NCBI GenBank assembly: GCA_040767925.1
Contig: JAXGNN010000002.1
Location: forward strand, 434,001-498,000
Length of the DNA: 64,000 nt
Direction: 5' to 3'
Source of the DNA: Phil1 sp040767925
GTDB lineage: Bacteria > Bacillota > Clostridia > Christensenellales > CAG-138
The notes beneath the pieces were generated by a model. That model was given only the letters and a program-made list of their open reading frames with translations. It did not search any database and was not told where the DNA came from. The position numbers and the translations under genes were made by a program. Positions 25,002 through 33,060 of the stretch are shown here, in pieces. Numbering within the stretch: the stretch's first letter is position 1; each line of letters begins with the position of its first letter.

Positions 25002-27659
25002 TTATACCTTTTTTGCAGCCCTGCGGATCAGGAACACGATCTCGTGCACCCAGAGGGGCGCGCTCGAGAGCGCCGTGAGCTCCAACCACTGGACGAGCGT
25101 GAGCTCCACCGTGTCGAACATCCTGACCAGGGGGCCGATCTCCGTGACCGCGATCTGCAGCAGGAAGCCCAGCGCGAAGGCGATGATCATCATCTTGTTC
25201 TCAAACAAGTGCAGCGAGAACACCGACCGGTCCACGTTGCGCATGCCCAGCGCGTGGAAGAGCTGGGAGATGCCCAACACCGTGAACGCGAACGTCTGCG
25301 ACTGCGCGAGCAGCGCCGCGTCCTCCATGACGCGGATAAGGTTGGGGATCGTGACGGCGCTCCCGGCTTCGAGGAGCGCGCGGATGGGCGCGTAGACGAA
25401 GGCCGCGAGCGTGATCGCCGCGATCAGCGCGCCGTAGGAAAGCGTCAGCGCGAGGCCGCCGTGCGCGAACAGGCTCTCCTTGGGGTCGCGCGGAGGCAGC
25501 TTCATGATGTAGCGCTTGTCGTTTTGATCGACGCCCAGCGCGAGCGCGGGGAGCGAGTCCGTAATGAGGTTGACCCAGAGGATGTGGATGGCCTTCAGCG
25601 GCGTCGCGAGCCCGGCGAGCACGGAGAAGAACATGGTGATGATCTCGCCGAAGTTGGAGGAGAGCAGGAACAGCACCGTCTTTTTGATGTTGGCGTAGAT
25701 GCCGCGCCCTTCCTCGATGGCCTTCTCGATGGTGGCGAAGTTGTCGTCCGTGAGCACCATGTCCGCGGCGCCCTTGGCGACGTCCGTGCCCGTGATGCCC
25801 ATGGCGACGCCGATGTCCGCACTCTTGAGAGAGGGCGCGTCGTTCACGCCGTCCCCCGTCATGGACACGATGTAGCCCTTGGCGCGCAGGGCGTTGACGA
25901 TCATCACCTTATGCTCGGGAGACACGCGCGCGTAGACGCTCAGATCGTCGACGCGCTGCGCGAGCTCCTCCGCCGTCAGGCGGTCGAGCTCCTCGCCCGT
26001 GATGCACTGCTCGATGCGATCCGCGATGTCAAGCTCCTTTGCGATGGCAAAGGCGGTGTCCCTGTGGTCGCCCGTGATCATGACGGTTTTGACCGACGCC
26101 TCGCGGAAGATGCGCACGGCTTCCTTTGCCTCGGGGCGCGGCGGGTCGATCATGCCCACGAGGCCCACGAAGGTCAGGTCTTCCTCGCGGGGCTTCTCCT
26201 CCCCCTCGCGGATGGCGAGCGCGAGCACGCGCAGCGCGTCCATGGACATGGCGCGCACCGCGGCGTTGATCGTCTCGATGTCCTCGGGCGTGATGGGGCG
26301 GGTTTCGCCATTGAGCGAAATCTTCGTGCAGCGGCGCAGGATCTGGTCGGAAGCGCCCTTGGTGAAGGCGAGCTTCCTGCCCTCCACGATGTGCTGCGTG
26401 GTCATCATCTTGCGGACGGAATCGAAGGGCAACTCGTCCACACGGGGCATGGCCGCCTCGAGCGCGCGCTTCTCAAAGCCCTGGCGGCGCCCCATTTCGA
26501 CGAGGGCGATCTCCGTGGGGTCGCCCAGCGACTGGGTGCCCTCCACAAGCGCGTCGTTGCAGAGCATGAAACCGCGGATGAACGTGCAGTTTGAGGAACA
26601 GTCGAGCGCGGAGGCATCGAAGGTCTTGCCGTCCGCATAGCAGCGCACGACCGTCATCCTGTTCTGCGTGAGCGTGCCGGTCTTATCGGAGCAGACCACG
26701 CTCACGGCGCCCAGCGTCTCCACTGAGGGGAGGCGGCGCACGATGGTATTCACCTTCACGAGCCGCTGCACGCCGAGCGCGAGCACGATCGTGACGACCG
26801 CGGGCAGGCCTTCCGGCACGGCGGCCACGGCGAGCGAGATGGCCGTGATGAGCATCTCCACGACGTCCCGCTTCTGGATGACGGCGATCAGGAAGAGCAG
26901 CACGCACAGCGCGATGGCGATGATGCCAAGGAGCTTCCCAAGGTCGGCGAGGCGCTTCTGCAGCGGGGTTTCCTCCTCGGGCGTGTCGTCGAGCATGCGC
27001 GCGATGCGGCCGATCTCGGTATCCATGCCCGCGGAGGCGACGATGCCCTCGCCGCGCCCGTAGGTGACGCTCGTGGACATATAGGCCATGTTGATGCGGT
27101 CGCCCAGGGGCAAATCCTCCTCAGCCGCGAACGTATGGTCCTTCTCAACCGGAACGGACTCCCCCGTGAGCGCGGACTCCTCGATTTTCAGGTTGCTCGA
27201 GAAGGTCAGCCTCAGGTCCGCGGGCACCTGCCTTCCCGCCTCGAGGATGACGAGGTCGCCTACGACGAGGTCTTCCGCCGCGATCTCGCGCACCATCCCG
27301 TCCCGCTTGACGAGCGCGGTGGGGCTCGAGAGTTTCTTGAGCGCGGCGAGCGCCTGCTGCGCCTTCCCCTCCTGCACGACGCCGATGACCGCGTTGATGA
27401 CGACGATCGCGAGCACGATGACGGCGTCCCCGTATTCCTTCAAAAACACCGAGATGACCGCCGCCGCGAAGAGGATATAGATCATGGGCTCGTTGAGCTG
27501 GTCAATGAACATCTGAAGCACCGTTTTGGGCTTCTTCTCGACAAGCGCGTTCTTGCCGTTCTGCATCAGGCGGCGCTCCGCCTCGGCCTGCGTCAGGCCG
27601 AGCGCGAGATCGGTATCCAGCGCGCGCGTCGTTTCCTCGACGGTCGATTTTTCAAACAT
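25002..27659 (-). CDS. P-type (P2A) cation-transporting ATPase, probable Ca2+/Mn2+ exporter
   Basis: An 885-residue P-type ATPase of the SERCA/PMR1 type. It shows the actuator TGES, the phosphorylation site CSDKTGTLTQN (Asp325), the nucleotide domain FTKGASDQIL, the hinge TGDGVNDAPSLKSADIG and about ten membrane helices. VAAVPEGLPA in helix 4 and NLITDSLPALALGVD in helix 6 carry the cation-binding residues of Ca2+/Mn2+ pumps. GGGAGGAG precedes the ATG. The leader holds a yybP-ykoY-like aptamer and terminator, which in Lactococcus control the Mn2+ pump YoaB, so Mn2+ efflux is the favoured role. Ca2+ transport remains possible. Confidence 0.9.
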   Translation of the reverse strand: MFEKSTVEETTRALDTDLALGLTQAEAERRLMQNGKNALVEKKPKTVLQMFIDQLNEPMIYILFAAAVISVFLKEYGDAVIVLAIVVINAVIGVVQEGKAQQALAALKKLSSPTALVKRDGMVREIAAEDLVVGDLVILEAGRQVPADLRLTFSSNLKIEESALTGESVPVEKDHTFAAEEDLPLGDRINMAYMSTSVTYGRGEGIVASAGMDTEIGRIARMLDDTPEEETPLQKRLADLGKLLGIIAIALCVLLFLIAVIQKRDVVEMLITAISLAVAAVPEGLPAVVTIVLALGVQRLVKVNTIVRRLPSVETLGAVSVVCSDKTGTLTQNRMTVVRCYADGKTFDASALDCSSNCTFIRGFMLCNDALVEGTQSLGDPTEIALVEMGRRQGFEKRALEAAMPRVDELPFDSVRKMMTTQHIVEGRKLAFTKGASDQILRRCTKISLNGETRPITPEDIETINAAVRAMSMDALRVLALAIREGEEKPREEDLTFVGLVGMIDPPRPEAKEAVRIFREASVKTVMITGDHRDTAFAIAKELDIADRIEQCITGEELDRLTAEELAQRVDDLSVYARVSPEHKVMIVNALRAKGYIVSMTGDGVNDAPSLKSADIGVAMGITGTDVAKGAADMVLTDDNFATIEKAIEEGRGIYANIKKTVLFLLSSNFGEIITMFFSVLAGLATPLKAIHILWVNLITDSLPALALGVDQNDKRYIMKLPPRDPKESLFAHGGLALTLSYGALIAAITLAAFVYAPIRALLEAGSAVTIPNLIRVMEDAALLAQSQTFAFTVLGISQLFHALGMRNVDRSVFSLHLFENKMMIIAFALGFLLQIAVTEIGPLVRMFDTVELTLVQWLELTALSSAPLWVHEIVFLIRRAAKKV

Positions 27660-27689
27660 AAGGCTCCTCCCGTTTCATTAGCTTTATAG

Positions 27690-27730
27690 AAAAAAGGCTT
27701 TTAGTACGACGAAAGTCAATACTAAAAGTC
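27690..27730 (-). terminator. Riboswitch-controlled terminator before the cation ATPase
   Basis: On the minus strand GACTTTTAGTA (27720-27730) pairs with TACTAAAAGCC (27696-27706) with one mismatch, followed by six T (27690-27695). The 5' arm overlaps the 3' side of aptamer helix P1 (CTTTT against AAAAG), so the terminator and the ligand-bound aptamer exclude each other. Metal binding would therefore allow transcription. Confidence 0.8.
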
Positions 27731-27820
27731 TGGCTAACCCCGGATGATCTGAGGCTGCGGAACCAGGCGCCGTACGCCAGGATGTTGCATTCCGCAATTT
27801 CTAGCTACTCCCTTTTGGCA
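27728..27820 (-). ncRNA. yybP-ykoY (Mn2+) riboswitch aptamer
   Basis: The minus-strand RNA starts AAAAGGGAGTAGC (top 27804-27816) and ends GCCAGAC (top 27728-27734). Those are close to the two conserved blocks of yybP-ykoY aptamers (GGGGAGTAG and a terminal GCCAGAC). GCGGAA/TTCCGC closes an internal stem. It sits between a strong promoter and a terminator ahead of a cation ATPase, the classical setting of this Mn2+ sensor. The identification rests on motif memory, not on a covariance model. Confidence 0.72.
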
Positions 27821-27821
27821 A

Positions 27822-27850
27822 ATCATATACGATGGCGGCCGCCCTGTCAA
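27822..27850 (-). promoter_or_regulatory. Promoter of the riboswitch-ATPase transcript
   Basis: On the minus strand TTGACA (27845-27850) and TATGAT (27822-27827) are exactly 17 bases apart. The RNA would begin close to the 5' end of the aptamer. Confidence 0.82.
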
Positions 27851-27928
27851 GATATCCGCGAAAAACCGAAGCCTTTTGCAAAAACGCCGCTTCGCAAACC
27901 GGCCGCCGCGCCGTTCCCGACATTTTAA

Positions 27929-27957
27929 TTGAAATATCGCGCGCCGGCCGCTATAAT
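27929..27957 (+). promoter_or_regulatory. Promoter of the diguanylate cyclase gene
   Basis: TTGAAA (27929-27934) and TATAAT (27952-27957) are 17 bases apart. The predicted mRNA start near 27965 leaves a 45-base leader to the proposed ATC start at 28010. Confidence 0.78.
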
Positions 27958-28009
27958 GAAAGCGTCGTCAGGGTCCCCGCTTGATTCTTTTATATAAGAA
28001 GGTGTTACC

Positions 28010-29161
28010 ATCCAAACGGCGCTCTACGTCGAGCTGAACTGCTTCGCCCTCGCGGTGCTTCTGCTCATCTATTTGAATATCAGGCGCTACATCAACAAGT
28101 ATCTTCTGGATCAGAAGATCTTCATCGCGCTCATTTACAGCGACGCGCTCATCCTCATACTCGACACGATCATGTGGCTGCTCGACGGCAAGCCGGGCGC
28201 CGCCGTGCACGGCTATTTTTCGGCCGTCACCGTCGTGTATTACGTATTCAACCCCGGCGCCGCCGTGCTGTGGTATTTATACGCCGAATTCTATGTCAAC
28301 CGGAACGAGTCCCGCCTCAAGAGGCTGATCGCCCCCATGGCGCTGCCCCTCGCCGCCATCCTTGCGCTCGCCGTCATCGGCCTTCCCCGCGGGGACATGC
28401 TCTTTTACATCGACGACGCGAACGTCTATCACCGCGGCCCGCTGTTCTTCGTGATGGCGCTGACGAGCTTCGCCTTCGTGGCCGCCTCGTTCATACTCGT
28501 CCTCCTCAACCGAAAAAAGCTGCAGAAGAGCGAATTCCGCACGCTGCTTTTTTTCCCGACGCTCCCCTTCGTCGGCGGCGTCGCGCAGAGTCTCTTCTAC
28601 GGCATCTCGACGCTTTGGATCTGCGCGACCGTCGCGCTTCTGATCATCTTCATCAACTTCCAGAACAGCCAATTGAGCACGGATCACCTGACGGGCCTTT
28701 ACAACAGAAGGCAGCTTGACAACTTCCTGCATGCCAAGAGCCAGATCGCCGGCGGCAAGGTCGTCGCGGGGCTGATGATCGACGTCAACCACTTCAAGGC
28801 TATCAACGACAGCTACGGGCACGACGCGGGGGATCAGGCGCTCACCCACGTGGCGGACATCCTGAAAAAGACCTTTCGCGAAAGCGATTTCATCGCGCGC
28901 TACGGCGGAGACGAGTTCGTGGTCGTGATGGAACTTTCCGACCGCGCGGACCTCGAAAAGGCGCTCGGCCGCCTCCAGATCAACATCGCGCAGTTCAACG
29001 AGAAGGCGCTCGCGCCGTACGATATCAGCCTCTCCATCGGCTCGGGCTTCTACGAGCCCGACGGCAAGGACGCCTCTGCGTTCATGAAGCGCATCGACAG
29101 CCTCATGTACGCCGAGAAGGAAAGGTTCAAGAACGAGCTCGACTGCATCCCCAAGCAATGA
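28010..29161 (+). CDS. Membrane diguanylate cyclase (GGDEF), apparent ATC start
   Basis: The protein has about six membrane helices in the first 200 residues and a GGDEF domain near 215-380. The active site RYGGDEF is intact and the inhibitory I-site RESD lies five residues before it, so c-di-GMP synthesis with product inhibition is expected. The frame has no ATG, GTG or TTG before a GTG at 28055, which would cut the first membrane helix. AGAAGGTG lies 5 bases before an ATC at 28010, which would begin IQTALYVELNCF, where relatives as I remember them begin with Met in this position. I use 28010 (383 residues). Either a rare ATC start, a point mutation or a base error explains it. Confidence 0.75.
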   Translation: MQTALYVELNCFALAVLLLIYLNIRRYINKYLLDQKIFIALIYSDALILILDTIMWLLDGKPGAAVHGYFSAVTVVYYVFNPGAAVLWYLYAEFYVNRNESRLKRLIAPMALPLAAILALAVIGLPRGDMLFYIDDANVYHRGPLFFVMALTSFAFVAASFILVLLNRKKLQKSEFRTLLFFPTLPFVGGVAQSLFYGISTLWICATVALLIIFINFQNSQLSTDHLTGLYNRRQLDNFLHAKSQIAGGKVVAGLMIDVNHFKAINDSYGHDAGDQALTHVADILKKTFRESDFIARYGGDEFVVVMELSDRADLEKALGRLQINIAQFNEKALAPYDISLSIGSGFYEPDGKDASAFMKRIDSLMYAEKERFKNELDCIPKQ

Positions 29162-29194
29162 GGGGTCAGGATTCCTGAAGCAATGACCCCTTTG
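29161..29194 (+). terminator. Terminator after the diguanylate cyclase gene
   Basis: AGGGGTCA (29161-29168) pairs with TGACCCCT (29184-29191), followed by TT. The stem begins at the last base of the stop codon. Confidence 0.6.
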
Positions 29195-29246
29195 GCGGGG
29201 ATTGAGGCCGAACCGATCGTCCGCGCGGCATGGGCATGCCGCTTTT

Positions 29247-29906
29247 TTATTTGAGCGCGAACCTGTTTTTATGGTATTCCAGGACGCCTTCTGCCCGGAG
29301 CCGGGAGAGCTCCGCGGAAAGGCCGCTGCGGTCGACCGAGAGATAATCCGCAAGCTCCTGCCGGTCGAAGGGGATCGAGAAACTGCCGCTGCCCGCGAGG
29401 CGCGCCTGCTCGGAGAGATAGGCGAGCAGCTTCTCGCGCGTGGTGCGCCGCGAGGTGAAATCGATCCTCTGCGTCAGGGCGACGTTCTTCTTCGCGATGA
29501 TGTCGAGCATGTTGCGCACGAGCCGCGTGTGGAAATCGCACGCGTGCCCGCAGGGCGAGGCGAGTCTGCCGCAGTCGATAAAGAGGATTTCGCTCTCCTC
29601 GGTCGCGAGCGCGTTGACCGGGATGGATTGCGTCCCGGCGCAGGCGAACGACTCGGCGAACAGCTCCCCGGGGCGCACGTTGTCGAAAATGCTCCGGTTG
29701 CCGTAATAATCCTCCTGATAGATCTGCACCTCGCCCGAGAGCAGCACGCCGAAGCTGTTCGTCCTCTCCCCGCTGCGCAGCACGAGTTCCCTCTTCTGGG
29801 CTTTGACGCGCTTCGCGCCGAGGCAGAAGAGCACCGCGCGAATCTCTTTTTCCGCCATGCCCCCAAAAAGTTCGACGTTTTTTAGGATTTCCAGCTCTTT
29901 CTCCAT
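29247..29906 (-). CDS. Crp/Fnr-family transcriptional regulator
   Basis: 219 residues. An N-terminal cyclic-nucleotide-binding-like domain (LFGGMAEKEI to about residue 125) is followed by a winged helix (TTREKLLAYLSEQA; RQELADYLSVDRSGLSAELSRLRAEGVLEYHKNRFAL). The recognition helix follows the family layout. Two Cys near residue 120 (GRLASPCGHACDF) might carry a redox function but no FNR N-terminal cysteine cluster is present. GGAG precedes the ATG at 29906 by 6 bases. It is divergent from the ferredoxin-cupin-rubredoxin-hcp operon, so control of that operon, HcpR-like, is the natural guess. Confidence 0.88.
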   Translation of the reverse strand: MEKELEILKNVELFGGMAEKEIRAVLFCLGAKRVKAQKRELVLRSGERTNSFGVLLSGEVQIYQEDYYGNRSIFDNVRPGELFAESFACAGTQSIPVNALATEESEILFIDCGRLASPCGHACDFHTRLVRNMLDIIAKKNVALTQRIDFTSRRTTREKLLAYLSEQARLAGSGSFSIPFDRQELADYLSVDRSGLSAELSRLRAEGVLEYHKNRFALK

Positions 29907-29920
29907 AAAAACTCCAATGC

Positions 29921-29934
29921 GTTGATTTTTCAAC
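29921..29934. promoter_or_regulatory. Palindrome in the divergent regulator/hcp operon region
   Basis: GTTGA-TTTT-TCAAC is a perfect inverted repeat just downstream of the Crp/Fnr gene's -10 box, a good place for autorepression. Its half-site spacing is two bases shorter than the usual FNR or HcpR box, so the binding protein is uncertain. Confidence 0.4.
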
Positions 29935-29949
29935 AGACAGATCGCGTTT

Positions 29950-29978
29950 ATCATATTAGAATAGAAGCGTAAAGTCAA
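29950..29978 (-). promoter_or_regulatory. Promoter of the divergent Crp/Fnr gene
   Basis: On the minus strand TTGACT (29973-29978) and TATGAT (29950-29955) are 17 bases apart, 44 bases upstream of the start codon at 29906. Confidence 0.72.
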
Positions 29979-30016
29979 TCGTGCGCTTGAGAGGCGCGAT
30001 GAGGAAGGATACGGTT

Positions 30017-30763
30017 ATGATGCGCAAAATTATCAGGATAGACGAGGAGAAGTGCAACGGCTGCGGCCTTTGCGTCAAAGCGTGCCACGAGGGCGCGATC
30101 GTGATGGAGAACGGCAGGGCGAAGCTCGCCCGCGAGGATTACTGCGACGGGCTCGGGGACTGCCTGCCCGCGTGCCCCACGGGCGCGATCAGCTTTGAAA
30201 TGCGCGAGGCCCCGGAATACGACGCGGCCGCCGTGAAGAGGAGCCAGGCCGAAAAAGCCCAAAATGCGGAGGTCAGACCTCCCTGCGACTGCCCCGGCAC
30301 GCAGAGCAGGACGCTGCACCGCGAGGCGGCGCAGCGCGAGGAGAACGGGGCGAACGGCTGCGATTGCGGCGCGCACAATGAGGCGCAAAGCGAGGTGAAG
30401 AGCCGCCTCATGCAGTGGCCAGTCCAGATCAAGCTCGTGCCCGTCAACGCGCCCTACTTCGACGGGGCGAACCTCTTGATCGCGGCGGACTGCACGGCCT
30501 ACGCGCGCGGGGATTTCCACGACAGGTTCATGAAGAACAAGGTCACCCTCATCGGCTGCCCGAAGCTGGACGACGGGGATTACGCCGAGAAGCTCGCGGC
30601 CATCATCGCGCATAACGAAATCAAGAGCGTGACGGTCGCGCGCATGGAGGTGCCCTGCTGCGGCGGCATCGAGCACGCCGTCAAAAGGGCACTGCTCGCC
30701 AGCGGCAAGTTCATTCCCTGGCAGGTCGTGACGATTTCCACCGACGGCGAAATATTAGATTGA
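30017..30763 (+). CDS. Ferredoxin-like 4Fe-4S protein with extra C-terminal cysteine domain
   Basis: 248 residues. The N-terminal 65 residues hold two 4Fe-4S motifs, CNGCGLCVKACHEGA and CDGLGDCLPACPTGA. A Cys-containing linker follows (CDCPGTQ, CDCGAHN), then a C-terminal domain with VPVNAPYF, DCTAYARGDFH, CPKLDD and MEVPCCGGIEHAV. This composite protein occurs in anaerobes and often sits near hcp; the function is probably electron transfer to the redox proteins of the operon. AGGAAGGAT lies 7 bases before the ATG at 30017 (a second ATG follows at once). The cupin gene starts 16 bases after its stop. Confidence 0.85.
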   Translation: MMRKIIRIDEEKCNGCGLCVKACHEGAIVMENGRAKLAREDYCDGLGDCLPACPTGAISFEMREAPEYDAAAVKRSQAEKAQNAEVRPPCDCPGTQSRTLHREAAQREENGANGCDCGAHNEAQSEVKSRLMQWPVQIKLVPVNAPYFDGANLLIAADCTAYARGDFHDRFMKNKVTLIGCPKLDDGDYAEKLAAIIAHNEIKSVTVARMEVPCCGGIEHAVKRALLASGKFIPWQVVTISTDGEILD

Positions 30764-30779
30764 CAGGAGGACGGATACA

Positions 30780-31094
30780 ATGGTAGAAACAGTATACAGG
30801 CTTGCCCAAACGGACGAGAAGACGATCGAGAAGGTTTTGCTCAACGAGCATATCCAGTATCTCCACATGGTGCTCGGCCGGGACGACTGCCTGCCCGTGC
30901 ACAACGCCAACGCGGACGTGTACATGACCGTCATCCGGGGAAGGCTCGTTATCGGCCTCGACGGGCAGGAAGCGCGCGAATACGGCGCGGGAACGCTCCT
31001 CACCTTCCCGCTCGGGACGAAGATGGACGTCAGGAACCCTTATGGGGAAGCGCTGGAGCTGATCGTCGTCAAGGCGCCCGCTCCGAAAATATAA
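30780..31094 (+). CDS. Small cupin domain protein
   Basis: A 104-residue single-domain cupin: PVHNANADVYMTVIRGRLVIGLDGQEAREYGAGTLLTFPLGTKMDVRNP covers both conserved cupin motifs. The first motif has His-Asn rather than the usual HxH, so metal binding may be altered. CAGGAGG precedes the ATG by 8 bases. It lies between the ferredoxin-like and rubredoxin genes in one operon. Its role in redox stress is unknown; a sensor or small-molecule binder is possible. Confidence 0.85.
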   Translation: MVETVYRLAQTDEKTIEKVLLNEHIQYLHMVLGRDDCLPVHNANADVYMTVIRGRLVIGLDGQEAREYGAGTLLTFPLGTKMDVRNPYGEALELIVVKAPAPKI

Positions 31095-31115
31095 GAACTA
31101 AAGGAGGATTTTATC

Positions 31116-31280
31116 GTGAAAAAGTACAGGTGCATCCCGTGCGGCTACATCTACGACCCCGCCGAGGGCGACCCGGATAACGGCATCGACCCCGGCACGG
31201 CGTTCGAGGACCTGCCGGAGGACTGGCAGTGCCCCATCTGCTTCGTGGGCAAGGAAGATTTCGAGCCGATCGACGACTGA
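31116..31280 (+). CDS. Rubredoxin
   Basis: This 54-residue protein begins at a GTG codon with AAAGGAGG 9 bases upstream. It has the two iron-binding knuckles CIPCGYIYD and CPICFVGK, spaced as in classical rubredoxins, plus the conserved GDPDNGIDPGTAFEDLPEDW loop. It carries electrons at low potential in the cytoplasm. It lies 21 bases before hcp and may deliver electrons to it or to an O2- or NO-reducing enzyme. Confidence 0.96.
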   Translation: MKKYRCIPCGYIYDPAEGDPDNGIDPGTAFEDLPEDWQCPICFVGKEDFEPIDD

Positions 31281-31301
31281 TTACGCTATTTGGAGGATTT
31301 T

Positions 31302-32930
31302 ATGGGAATGTTCTGTTATCAGTGCCAGGAGGCCGCGGGGAACCACGGCTGCACGGTGCGCGGCGTCTGCGGAAAAAACGAGGAGGTCGCGAAGCTCCAG
31401 GATCTGCTGATCCATACGCTCAAGGGGATTTCTGAGATCGTCGTCAAGGGGAAGCTCGATGCGAAAGCGCTCGGCAACGTGAACCGCGAGACGCTCAACA
31501 GCCTCTTTATCACCATCACCAACGCCAACTTCGACAGCGCGGCGATCGAGGAGCAGATTCGAAGGATGCTCCGCCTGCGCGACGGCCTGAAGGCCGGAGT
31601 CGACGTCGGAAAGCTGCACGACGCGGCGAATTTCCATGTCGATACGCGCGAGGAGATGCTCGAAAAGGCCGCCGGCGTCGGCGTGCTCGCGACCGGGGAC
31701 GAGGACGTGCGCAGCCTGCGCGAGATGATCATCTACGGCCTGAAGGGCATGGCGGCCTACACGGAGCACGCGTACAACCTCGGCTTCGAGGACCCGGGCA
31801 TCCCCGCGTTCATCTACGAGGCGCTCGCGGCGACGCTCGACGATACGCTTTCGGCAAACGACCTTGTCGCGCTCACGCTCAAAACGGGCGAATACGGCGT
31901 CAAGGCGATGGCCCTGCTTGACGAGGCAAACACATCGCGCTACGGGAAGCCGGAGATCACAGAAGTGAACATCGGCGTCAGGAAGAACCCCGCGATCCTG
32001 ATTTCGGGGCACGATTTACGGGATATGGAGCAGCTGCTCGAGCAGACGGAGGGCACGGGCGTCGACGTCTACACGCACAGCGAGATGCTGCCCGCCAACT
32101 ACTACCCCGCGTTCAAGAAGTACGACCATTTCGTCGGCAACTACGGCAACTCGTGGTGGAAGCAGCTCACCGAGTTTGAAACCTTCCGCGGGCCCATCCT
32201 GTTCACGACCAACTGCATCGTGCCGCCCAGAAGCGAGGAGATCCGCGCGCGGATTTTCACCACCGGCTCCTCGGGCTATCCCGGCTGCAGGCACATCGAG
32301 GCGGACAAGGACGGCGGGAAGGACTTTTCCAAAATCATCGCGCTCGCCAAAACCCTCCCCGCGCCCGAGGAGATCGAGACGGGCAGCATCGTGGGCGGCT
32401 TCGCGCACGACCAGGTGATCGCGCTTGCGGACAAAGTGGTCGAGGCCGTCAAGTCCGGCGCGATCCGCAAGTTCTTCGTCATGGCGGGCTGCGACGGCAG
32501 GATGAGGCCGCGCGAATACTATACCGAATTCGCCGAAAAACTCCCCTCCGATACGGTCATCCTCACGGCGGGCTGCGCGAAATACCGCTACAACAAGCTC
32601 GGCCTCGGCGACATCGGCGGCATCCCCCGCGTGCTGGACGCGGGCCAGTGCAACGACTCCTACTCGCTGGCGGTCATCGCGTTCGCGCTCAAGGAGGCGT
32701 TCGGCCTCGCGGACATCAACGAGCTGCCCATCGCCTTCAACATCGCCTGGTACGAGCAGAAGGCCGTCATCGTGCTGCTGGCGCTGCTCTACCTCGGCGT
32801 GAAGAACATCCACCTCGGGCCCACGCTTCCGAGCTTCCTCTCGCCCAACGTCGCGAAGGTGCTGGTTGAAAAATTCGGCATCGCCGGCATCGGCACGGTG
32901 GAGGACGACATCGCGCTGTTCCTGAACTGA
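31302..32930 (+). CDS. hcp: Hydroxylamine reductase / hybrid-cluster protein
   Basis: The 542-residue protein starts MGMFCYQCQEAAGNHGC. Cys5, Cys8, Cys17 and Cys23 form the compact Cys pattern that binds a cubane cluster in strict anaerobes. The hybrid-cluster ligands appear in GHDLRD, EMLPANYYPA, FTTNCIVPP, SGYPGCRHIE, VMAGCDGRMRPR, TAGCAKYRYNK and DAGQCNDSYSLAV. Hcp reduces hydroxylamine and acts as NO reductase in nitrosative stress. GGAGG precedes the ATG at 31302; a TTG at 31290 is less likely. It ends an operon with ferredoxin-like, cupin and rubredoxin genes and is followed by a strong terminator. Confidence 0.96.
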   Translation: MGMFCYQCQEAAGNHGCTVRGVCGKNEEVAKLQDLLIHTLKGISEIVVKGKLDAKALGNVNRETLNSLFITITNANFDSAAIEEQIRRMLRLRDGLKAGVDVGKLHDAANFHVDTREEMLEKAAGVGVLATGDEDVRSLREMIIYGLKGMAAYTEHAYNLGFEDPGIPAFIYEALAATLDDTLSANDLVALTLKTGEYGVKAMALLDEANTSRYGKPEITEVNIGVRKNPAILISGHDLRDMEQLLEQTEGTGVDVYTHSEMLPANYYPAFKKYDHFVGNYGNSWWKQLTEFETFRGPILFTTNCIVPPRSEEIRARIFTTGSSGYPGCRHIEADKDGGKDFSKIIALAKTLPAPEEIETGSIVGGFAHDQVIALADKVVEAVKSGAIRKFFVMAGCDGRMRPREYYTEFAEKLPSDTVILTAGCAKYRYNKLGLGDIGGIPRVLDAGQCNDSYSLAVIAFALKEAFGLADINELPIAFNIAWYEQKAVIVLLALLYLGVKNIHLGPTLPSFLSPNVAKVLVEKFGIAGIGTVEDDIALFLN

Positions 32931-32953
32931 CCCTGAGCGACGCGCGCTTATCT

Positions 32954-32985
32954 CCCGCCCGCATAGCCGCGGGCGGGTCTTTTTA
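32954..32985 (+). terminator. Terminator of the hcp operon
   Basis: CCCGCCCGC (32954-32962) pairs with GCGGGCGGG (32969-32977) and is followed by TCTTTTTA. Confidence 0.88.
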
Positions 32986-33007
32986 TGGGCGAAAGAAAAG
33001 CGCCGGT

Positions 33008-33035
33008 TTGACTTCCCGGCAAAATCCCATATAAT
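33008..33035 (+). promoter_or_regulatory. Promoter of the second Crp/Fnr gene
   Basis: TTGACT (33008-33013) and TATAAT (33030-33035) are 16 bases apart, 25 bases before the start codon. Confidence 0.75.
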
Positions 33036-33060
33036 GATACTATGCGGCAGGAGGGATGAG

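Noticed and set aside
30017..30763. Reading the ferredoxin-like gene as starting at 29981
   Set aside because: The upstream codons lack a ribosome-binding site, whereas AGGAAGGAT precedes the ATG at 30017.
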